Below, one piece after another: positions 18,571-23,507 of a stretch of DNA of 23,507 nucleotides (position 1 is its first letter; each line of letters opens with the position of its first letter). The position numbers and the translations under genes were made by a program. Below the pieces are notes generated by a model. That model made no database searches. It was given only the letters and a program-made list of their open reading frames with translations, and was not told the DNA's origin. Location of the stretch: IMG/VR virus record IMGVR_UViG_3300037502_002046, positions 1-23,507 of that record. The stretch is one strand, 5' to 3'. Source of the stretch: a virus.

Positions 18571-19629
18571 ATGTCATTTGAAGTTTATACAAACACTCAA
18601 ACTGAATCTAAAAGCAACAACAAAGCAACTGTCGATTTCGACAAGCTTAATTCTTACGTTGTAGAAGCTGCTGATCTACAAGAAGCTGCTGTTCTTCCCG
18701 GTGTAATTAGCTGTATCGTTGATCTTGGTATCCAAGCACAATCTGATGCTGAATACGTTTTTGAAGGCACGGAAGAAGATGAGGTTGTAGAGCAACAAGC
18801 AAATCCTGCTGTTAAGTTTGAAACCCGAGCTAAGTTCTTCGATAACGGTAAATGGCTGAACGATGTACGTGTTAAGATTGTTCCACAACGCGATGTTCAA
18901 TCTGTCGCACTGGCTGTTGACTTTCCTGACATTCTTGTGGATAAAGGTCAGTTCTTCGGTGAAAGCAAACCTCTACCACTTCGTATTTGGATGGGTGGTC
19001 AGTTCTTCATTGAAGGTAGTGGTATGGTTATTCAGAACCTAATGGCTCTACGTGAAACTAATCTGGATACCACTCGTGCTACTCAGAAATGGAGTCTTAA
19101 CCCGAAGGGTACTCTGTACAAGATGGCTAAGAGTGCTAAGCTAGTTAAAGATGGTGAAGTGTTTAAAGCTAATCAGATTGACCAACTGCTAGGCACTGCT
19201 CATCAGTTTGAAGCTCGTGTATTTATGAAGCCGGCAAAGAATGGTAAGAGTTATTACACAGAGCAAGTGAAGTTTGTTGGTGCTCTGAGTCGTGGTCAAA
19301 CTGTAGACGATTCTGTTGTCACTCCAATGCTGATTCAGTTCAACAAGGAGAATCCAGAAGCTGCCATCAAAGAACTTCGTGCTCATGTTGTTAATACAAT
19401 TAAGCGTGCGAAGAACTATGAAGGCTCTGTGATTCAGAAGCAGATCGAGGAAGTGCGTGGTAGCTATAGCAGTGAAGCTAAAACTGAACAGAAGCAGGAA
19501 CAAGATGCTTCTAAGCAAGAGGTTGTAAAGCCAAAAGCCAAGAAACAACCGGAGCCTGTCTTCGATAATCTAGATGACGATATCCCGTTTATGAACCCTT
19601 ACTTTGGTGTCCGTAGTCTGCTGGTTTGA
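18571..19629 (+). CDS. Single-stranded DNA-binding protein (SSB-like)
   Basis: 352 residues; AGAGGAAAT precedes the ATG. The core (about 40-240) is beta-rich with scattered aromatic and basic residues (FETRAKFFDNGKWLNDVRVK, LRIWMGGQFFIEG), consistent with an OB-fold-type binding protein. A Gln/Lys/Glu-rich linker (about 300-330) leads to FDNLDDDIPF (331-340). DDDIPF is the exact tip by which bacterial SSB recruits partner proteins, but here 12 more residues (MNPYFGVRSLLV) follow. Likely role: coating DNA at the fork and recruiting the polymerase or exonuclease. The fold is inferred; the tip motif is seen. Confidence 0.75.
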   Translation: MSFEVYTNTQTESKSNNKATVDFDKLNSYVVEAADLQEAAVLPGVISCIVDLGIQAQSDAEYVFEGTEEDEVVEQQANPAVKFETRAKFFDNGKWLNDVRVKIVPQRDVQSVALAVDFPDILVDKGQFFGESKPLPLRIWMGGQFFIEGSGMVIQNLMALRETNLDTTRATQKWSLNPKGTLYKMAKSAKLVKDGEVFKANQIDQLLGTAHQFEARVFMKPAKNGKSYYTEQVKFVGALSRGQTVDDSVVTPMLIQFNKENPEAAIKELRAHVVNTIKRAKNYEGSVIQKQIEEVRGSYSSEAKTEQKQEQDASKQEVVKPKAKKQPEPVFDNLDDDIPFMNPYFGVRSLLV

Positions 19630-19637
19630 TGCAACTT

Positions 19638-19665
19638 GGGGCTTGAAATATTAGCCCCTTCTTTT
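19638..19665 (+). terminator. Intrinsic terminator after the SSB gene
   Basis: GGGGCT (19638-19643) pairs perfectly with AGCCCC (19653-19658) over a 9-base loop, followed by TTCTTTT. It starts 8 bases past the SSB stop. AAGGAAG, the ribosome site of the next gene, follows directly, so readthrough must feed the downstream genes unless an unseen promoter exists. Confidence 0.7.
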
Positions 19666-19678
19666 AAGGAAGATTTAA

Positions 19679-19873
19679 ATGTCTATCCAAAACAATCCAG
19701 AATTTATACCGCGTGGTTTCATGTGCATCAAATGTGAGCATAAACACAGGAAATGTAATCATCTTGACTTCACTAATATGCAAGTGATTGGTGTTTTTAA
19801 AGATGATGGTACTCGTGAAGTGAAGTGTACAGACTTTATTAAGTCACCTGATTTTAAACAAGAAATTAATTAA
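19679..19873 (+). CDS. Unknown 64-residue Cys4 protein
   Basis: Four Cys (16, 19, 26 and 50), with CIKCEHKHRKC forming the core of a likely zinc site, followed by LDFTNMQVIGVF and EVKCTDF. AAGGAAG is the ribosome site. The RGFMC-x2-C...C...LDF pattern resembles small proteins I recall from other phages, without known function. No DNA-binding role can be claimed. Confidence 0.7.
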   Translation: MSIQNNPEFIPRGFMCIKCEHKHRKCNHLDFTNMQVIGVFKDDGTREVKCTDFIKSPDFKQEIN

Positions 19874-19885
19874 GGAGAGAGATAA

Positions 19886-20134
19886 ATGAAAGATAAGAAA
19901 GAGCTATTCCGTCGCGCATACAATCTAGAACAAGAGATTGTACAAGCACAAGAACTTCTGAAAGACCTTAAGGGTGAGTTCAGTTACGACAAAGAGTTTT
20001 GTACTGATGGTATTCCAAAGAAAGAAGTTTCTAAGATTCTCAAAGCTGCAAAGAGTAAAGCCAAGCAAGACAATTTGAAAGAAAAGGCTGAAGAACTACT
20101 GGAGATTGATGCACTTGTAGAGGAGCTTGAATAA
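19886..20134 (+). CDS. Unknown 82-residue coiled-coil protein
   Basis: AAGGAGAGA precedes the ATG. Two helices are separated by a short turn: an N-terminal coiled coil (LFRRAYNLEQEIVQAQELLKD) and a basic-then-acidic C-terminal helix (VSKILKAAKSKAKQDNLKEK). The layout resembles small DNA-binding coiled-coil proteins of the GapR/DUF2312 type, but conserved residues were not confirmed. Its stop overlaps the next ATG (TAATG). Confidence 0.65.
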   Translation: MKDKKELFRRAYNLEQEIVQAQELLKDLKGEFSYDKEFCTDGIPKKEVSKILKAAKSKAKQDNLKEKAEELLEIDALVEELE

Positions 20135-20631
20135 TGACTGATATTAGAGCGCTGCTGAAACAATATGAAGAAGTGAACGCTGAGCTGAATAAGCAAATCT
20201 CAGAAAACGGGAAGCAGTTTCTTGAGTCTGTTTTCCAAGAAATCTTTGATCAAAACGAAGGTCTAAAGCTTATCTACATCCTTGGTTGGACTCCCGGCTT
20301 TAACGATGGAGAGCCTTGCACTCATAGTCAAGAATCTTATGTAGGTTGCTCCCATGTATGGGAGTGGGGTGGTGAACAACAACTATCTTATGATTTTGAT
20401 GAACGCGAGCTTTATGAAGAATTTGAAGTTGAGTTTGACGACGAAGATAGCGAAAAAGTAATCAACCACATCAACTCTGGCTGCAAAACTCTTGATCAAG
20501 TGGCTAAACAAGTTGCAGCTTATGAAGAGCTAGTTGAACGAGTTTACAACACTAACTTTGAGATTAAAGTCACTGTGAACGATGACGGTAAGGTTGTAGT
20601 AGATCAAGATTGGTATGAATGTGGCTATTAA
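20134..20631 (+). CDS. Unknown 165-residue acidic protein
   Basis: ATG shares a base with the previous stop. An N-terminal helix (LLKQYEEVNAELNKQISENG) leads into LIYILGWTPGFNDGEPCTHS, a stretch with Cys and His, then CSHVWEWGG. A very acidic middle (EFEVEFDDEDSEK) and a C-terminal beta part (IKVTVNDDGKVVVDQDWYEC) follow. Not recognised as an enzyme; the Cys/His may hold a metal. It is directly adjacent to the dioxygenase-like gene. Confidence 0.7.
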   Translation: MTDIRALLKQYEEVNAELNKQISENGKQFLESVFQEIFDQNEGLKLIYILGWTPGFNDGEPCTHSQESYVGCSHVWEWGGEQQLSYDFDERELYEEFEVEFDDEDSEKVINHINSGCKTLDQVAKQVAAYEELVERVYNTNFEIKVTVNDDGKVVVDQDWYECGY

Positions 20632-21186
20632 ATGATCATCCTAAACAAAGATAGTCTTGAGCTTGACTTGTTTGAATATGTGGAGGAGGCTTTTGCCTCT
20701 CTCCCTGTTCAAATGTTTAAATATAAACGGTGGGATTGGGCCTACGAGAATGTACCTGGTATTGTGAAACCACTACTAGCTAAGATGTTTGATGTAATGG
20801 CTGTTGATGATGATGGTAGTTGTAAATGGTTGGTTGATTATAAAGTAAGAGAACTAAAAGCTGGTGATTGTGGTTGTATGTTAGAAGGTTGGCATTTAGA
20901 TGTTGTGGAAGACCCTTTCCATGAAAGTAAGCCAGACATTCATCTAATTTATTCAACTGAATTTGGTACAGAGTTTCTTACCCAGCCTGTTCCAGCATTT
21001 AAGGGAGATACTTTTAAGTCTTGTCTTGAACCTTTTAATCCAGAAGCTTTAGAACAACGTGTTGTAAGGTCTAAACCAAATCACGTACACGCTTACAACC
21101 GATTCCAACTGCATCGTGGCCCTAAAGTTACAAGAGATTGTAAGAGAATGCTTTTAAGGTTGACAGCGACGGAGGTTATTAAATGA
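20632..21186 (+). CDS. Putative Fe(II)/2-oxoglutarate-dependent dioxygenase-like protein
   Basis: 184 residues. The iron facial triad can be read as His88-Leu-Asp90 (GWHLDVV) and His161 (FQLHRG), with a candidate 2-oxoglutarate-binding Arg172 (KRMLLRLT) 11 residues later. This is the order and spacing of the double-stranded beta-helix fold. Strands such as IHLIYSTEFGTEFL lie between. Family members hydroxylate proteins, small molecules or nucleic-acid bases; the substrate here is unknown. ATG follows the previous stop directly. Overlaps the exonuclease gene by 4 bases (ATGA), hinting at a DNA-related job. The assignment is by motif only. Confidence 0.55.
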   Translation: MIILNKDSLELDLFEYVEEAFASLPVQMFKYKRWDWAYENVPGIVKPLLAKMFDVMAVDDDGSCKWLVDYKVRELKAGDCGCMLEGWHLDVVEDPFHESKPDIHLIYSTEFGTEFLTQPVPAFKGDTFKSCLEPFNPEALEQRVVRSKPNHVHAYNRFQLHRGPKVTRDCKRMLLRLTATEVIK

Positions 21187-22142
21187 CTAAGAAACTTTTA
21201 GTTGTGGACGCAGATACGATATTATATGCGTCTTCGGCCCAACAGCAGCTCAATAAATGTCTAGCTACAAATATTGAATACGGCTCTCAGCGTCTGTTTG
21301 AATCTAAGACAGCTTTCAATGAATGGGCTAAAGAAAACAACCGAGACAAAGCCAACTACTCATTTGAAACAATCTCAGAAATTAAACCGGACGCAGAGCC
21401 TCGATTTGCTTTTCAAGCTATTAAACAGAAAGTAGATAACATTGTTCAAGCCGCAGGTTGTGATGATTATGTTCTTTGTATTGAAGGCGAAGGGAACTTT
21501 CGTAAGGACTTCAAGTCTAAGTTCGTAGACTATAAAGGGCAGCGAAGCCCAAAACCAATTCTGTTTGAAGAATGCAGAGAGTTCTTTCTAAAGAAATACA
21601 AGAAGAAAGTGATTCTTTCTGAAGGGAGAGAGACTGACGACACCTGCAATATCCTAGCTTGGGATAGCTATAATAAAGGTGTTGCTTCTAAGGATAGAAG
21701 CAAGTGTGATGTTGTCTTAGCCTATTGTGATAAAGACCTTGCTGCTAACAGCCGTGGTTGGATGCTCAACTACAACAAGCTAGAGGAGGGAATCTTCTGG
21801 AACGATTCTTTCACGCAGTCTTACAACTTTGCTACACAATTGCTCACAGGCGACAACGCAGACAATATTCCCGGCATTGAAAAGCTTTCTAAGATTACAA
21901 AAGAACGATTCAATATTAAAGTAGAAGGTGTTGGCCCTGCTACAGCTAAAAAGATTCTTGCTGATTGCAAGACTGAAAAAGATTTAGCTGGTAGAGCGTA
22001 TGAGTGCTATTCTGCAATGTACGGAGAGGAAGAAGGCTGGGAAGAACGTCTATATGAGAATGGATTCTTCTTGTATTTGCTAAGGCATGAAAAAGATCGG
22101 TGGGATTTGGATAGATATTTAGAAGGGACTATTTATGAGTAA
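21183..22142 (+). CDS. 5'-3' exonuclease / flap endonuclease (T7 gp6 and T5 D15 type)
   Basis: 319 residues. Acidic metal-binding clusters are present in order: Asp9/Asp11 (VVDADT), Glu150-x-Asp152-Asp153 (GRETDDT), Asp183/Asp185 (YCDKDL) and Asp224/Asp227 (TGDNADNIPG). FRKDFKSKFVDYKGQR (106-121) is the basic helical-arch segment. VEGVGPATAKKIL (248-260) is the helix-hairpin-helix. It likely removes RNA primers and trims 5' flaps, and may degrade host DNA. Start overlaps the previous stop (ATGA) with GACGGAGG upstream. Confidence 0.92.
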   Translation: MTKKLLVVDADTILYASSAQQQLNKCLATNIEYGSQRLFESKTAFNEWAKENNRDKANYSFETISEIKPDAEPRFAFQAIKQKVDNIVQAAGCDDYVLCIEGEGNFRKDFKSKFVDYKGQRSPKPILFEECREFFLKKYKKKVILSEGRETDDTCNILAWDSYNKGVASKDRSKCDVVLAYCDKDLAANSRGWMLNYNKLEEGIFWNDSFTQSYNFATQLLTGDNADNIPGIEKLSKITKERFNIKVEGVGPATAKKILADCKTEKDLAGRAYECYSAMYGEEEGWEERLYENGFFLYLLRHEKDRWDLDRYLEGTIYE

Positions 22143-22332
22143 AGCTAGCTTTAGAAAAGACTTGATTGATTTTCTTGTTGAAGCTTCTAATAAAGATGAA
22201 AACTACTATGGTTATATCAATCCTTGGCTTATTGCCGAGGTAGTATCAGCTTTGCGTGGTACAGCTCCCGGTGATGAGGAAGCTGAGTTAGAGGGATTAT
22301 CCGAGTGGGCTGATGAGTATTGGAGCTGGTAA
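22135..22332 (+). CDS. Unknown 65-residue protein
   Basis: ATG at 22135 overlaps the exonuclease gene by 8 bases, with AGAAGGGA upstream. An N-terminal helix (FRKDLIDFLVEASNKDE) precedes PWLIAEVVSALRGTAPGDEE, and the C-terminus is acidic and Trp-rich (EWADEYWSW). No known domain. Packed between two nuclease genes, so replication/recombination linked by context only. Confidence 0.65.
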   Translation: MSKASFRKDLIDFLVEASNKDENYYGYINPWLIAEVVSALRGTAPGDEEAELEGLSEWADEYWSW

Positions 22333-22917
22333 ATGGCAGTTCCAACTAAAGCAGACCTAGATAAACGAGAGAAGAAGCTAAAAGAGTTCTTGAAAAATCT
22401 GGATGAAGATGGCAAAGGCAGGGAAGCCAAAATCATTGGAGTTGTTCGTTCTGCTATCCGTAGTGCTTGGCTAAAATCAGATACGAAATTAGCCTATCTC
22501 TACATGAACACGATCCCAGATATGGATGATTCAACAAGAACTAAATGGCTTTGGAAGTGTGAGATTTGTGGAGAGCTGTTTCAGCTAAAAGATATTAACG
22601 TAGACCACAAGTGGGGTAATCATCCTTTCACAAAGCTTGAAGACTTCCCTAATTATTTCAAAAATATTCTCATGGTTGGGTTTGACGATCTTCAAATTCT
22701 GTGTAAAGATGGGTGTCATACTCAGAAGAGTTATGCGGAAAAGAATGGAATTTCCTTTGAGGATGCTGGTTATATGAAAGTGATCATTGCATTGGAAAAG
22801 AAAAAGATGCTTAAAGATTACATTATCTCTCAAGGAGAAACCCCTAAGAGCAATGCAGAGCTTCGACGTGAACAAGCTTTTAAACTAATGAAACAGGAGA
22901 AAGAGAATGTTCTATAA
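22333..22917 (+). CDS. HNH-type (beta-beta-alpha-metal) endonuclease
   Basis: 194 residues. Cys76-x2-Cys79 (CEICGEL), Asp91-His92 (NVDHKWG), Cys124-x3-Cys128-His129 (LCKDGCHTQKS) make a zinc-stabilised HNH core with the catalytic His in the DH pair. The N-terminal ~70 residues and the C-terminal helix are basic. Located with the exonuclease, it occupies the place often held by phage recombination nucleases (endonuclease VII type), but it could be another homing nuclease; the lack of NUMOD/HTH parts favours the former. The ATG directly follows the previous stop. Confidence 0.8.
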   Translation: MAVPTKADLDKREKKLKEFLKNLDEDGKGREAKIIGVVRSAIRSAWLKSDTKLAYLYMNTIPDMDDSTRTKWLWKCEICGELFQLKDINVDHKWGNHPFTKLEDFPNYFKNILMVGFDDLQILCKDGCHTQKSYAEKNGISFEDAGYMKVIIALEKKKMLKDYIISQGETPKSNAELRREQAFKLMKQEKENVL

Positions 22918-23224
22918 AGATAAGAAACGTGCAATGATGAAAGAGGTTATCAGGCAAGCTGGTGGTGAAAATGCCACTAAAGAAGATATTCTTGAAGTGC
23001 TTTTCCCTGATAGTGGGCAGGAATATGGGGATTTCTATGTCTATTGGTGGGACAATCCTTGGGATGAAGATAAAACCATTTGGAACCGCCTTAATTTGCT
23101 TTGGTTCGCACCTATCTTTATTCTGTTGATCGCCCCTGTTCAGTGGTTGTTTAAGGGTGCTGTAGGATTCGATCATAGGAGTAAAATTGGAGAGTTTATC
23201 CTTAAAATGCTCGGAGAGAAGTAA
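22907..23224 (+). CDS. Unknown 105-residue membrane-anchored protein
   Basis: ATG overlaps the nuclease gene by 11 bases, with GGAGAAAGAGA upstream. A basic N-terminal helix (KDKKRAMMKEVIRQAGG), an aromatic acidic middle (YGDFYVYWWDNPWDEDKT) and one strong hydrophobic segment (about 64-82, LLWFAPIFILLIAPVQWLF) are seen. The C-terminus is a short amphipathic helix. One-pass inner-membrane protein likely. Not recognised. Confidence 0.65.
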   Translation: MFYKDKKRAMMKEVIRQAGGENATKEDILEVLFPDSGQEYGDFYVYWWDNPWDEDKTIWNRLNLLWFAPIFILLIAPVQWLFKGAVGFDHRSKIGEFILKMLGEK

Positions 23225-23379
23225 TGAGTGACACAGATTTTAGACTCCTGCATGAAAAACTAGATAGATTTGAACAGAAGCTTAAAGAGATTGAAGCAGA
23301 GATTAAAGCTTTGAAACCAATTCTATACTCTGTTAGTTTTGATGTTACAAAGGAGAGAAAAGATGAACAATCCATTTGA
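23224..23379 (+). CDS. Unknown 51-residue coiled-coil peptide
   Basis: ATG shares a base with the previous stop (TAATG), and GGAGAGA lies upstream. The first 33 residues form a clear heptad helix (FRLLHEKLDRFEQKLKEIEA), followed by a short charged tail ending EQSI. The last 17 bases overlap the next gene. Not recognised; a protein-protein contact peptide by composition. Confidence 0.6.
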   Translation: MSDTDFRLLHEKLDRFEQKLKEIEAEIKALKPILYSVSFDVTKERKDEQSI

Positions 23380-23482
23380 AATGTATTACAATTGGCTACT
23401 TTATGGAGAGCTTGTGAAGTTTGGCGTATTTGCAAATGTATTCCTAGAGCAAGTATCTGGTCAATTTGCGTGGTTAGTGTAA
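23363..23482 (+). CDS. Unknown 39-residue peptide
   Basis: ATG at 23363 with AAGGAGAGAAA upstream, a good ribosome site. The product (MNNPFEMYYNWLLYGELVKF...) is hydrophobic and aromatic without a clean membrane helix. TAA at 23480-23482 overlaps a following ATG. Not recognised. Confidence 0.5.
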   Translation: MNNPFEMYYNWLLYGELVKFGVFANVFLEQVSGQFAWLV

Positions 23483-23507
23483 TGGGGGGGTTTGTAATGG
23501 GAGAAGT
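23482..23507 (+). CDS. Possible start of another gene, cut by window edge
   Basis: ATG at 23482 shares a base with the previous stop (TAATG) and the frame (MGGFVMGE) stays open to the edge. A second in-frame ATG at 23497 is an alternative start. Too short to judge; listed because this overlap pattern is how most genes here begin. Confidence 0.3.

Noticed and set aside
1-23507. CRISPR arrays, insertion sequences, attachment sites
   Set aside because: No regularly spaced direct repeats, transposase or integrase genes were seen; the 20-base repeats are dispersed promoter elements.

Overview
The window looks like part of an AT-rich, tailed double-stranded DNA bacteriophage genome. It has a T7-type replication set (primase-helicase, family A DNA polymerase, 5'-3' flap exonuclease), an SSB-like protein, a free-standing homing endonuclease and dozens of tightly packed small ORFs with overlapping stop and start codons (ATGA, TAATG). 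There are no integration, structural or lysis genes, so this is the early/replication part of a probably lytic phage. A small lipoprotein with a good lipobox suggests a Gram-negative host, but nothing fixes the host or genus.

Layout. About 1-9673 is read leftward and about 9955-23507 rightward, diverging from a 281-base regulatory region (9674-9954) that carries a sigma70-like promoter on each strand. The left arm opens with a 418-residue protein carrying the motifs of a minimal polymerase-A-type palm. It continues through a lipoprotein, a cytidine/dCMP-deaminase-like enzyme, a KOW/SH3-like protein, an odd tRNA-Arg(UCU)-like gene with its own promoter, small membrane proteins, and about twenty unrecognised small proteins of the kind that usually act on the host early in infection. 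The leftmost 6 kb is cut into many one- to four-gene units, each with its own promoter.

The right arm starts with small unknown genes, one with a DnaJ-like zinc motif. It then has a primase-helicase lacking the usual N-terminal zinc ribbon, the DNA polymerase, an HNH homing endonuclease, a new promoter with a small-protein operon, an SSB-like protein bracketed by terminator-like hairpins, and an operon with a putative Fe(II)/2-oxoglutarate dioxygenase, the exonuclease and an HNH nuclease. Together these supply replication, DNA processing and perhaps base modification.

Regulation is unusually readable. Two promoter types can be seen: TTGACA-type sites with 16-18 base spacers (several ending CTGTAGAAT), and sites preceded by a 20-base repeat (ATAGAAA-N4-CAATTAGAC). 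GC-rich palindromes sit in or around several -10/spacer regions, and some promoters overlap terminators or upstream stop codons. The main candidates for new biology are the compact polymerase-like protein, the tRNA-like gene with no recognisable D-arm, and the repeat-marked promoter class. All functions are inferred from motifs read by eye; no database search was made.
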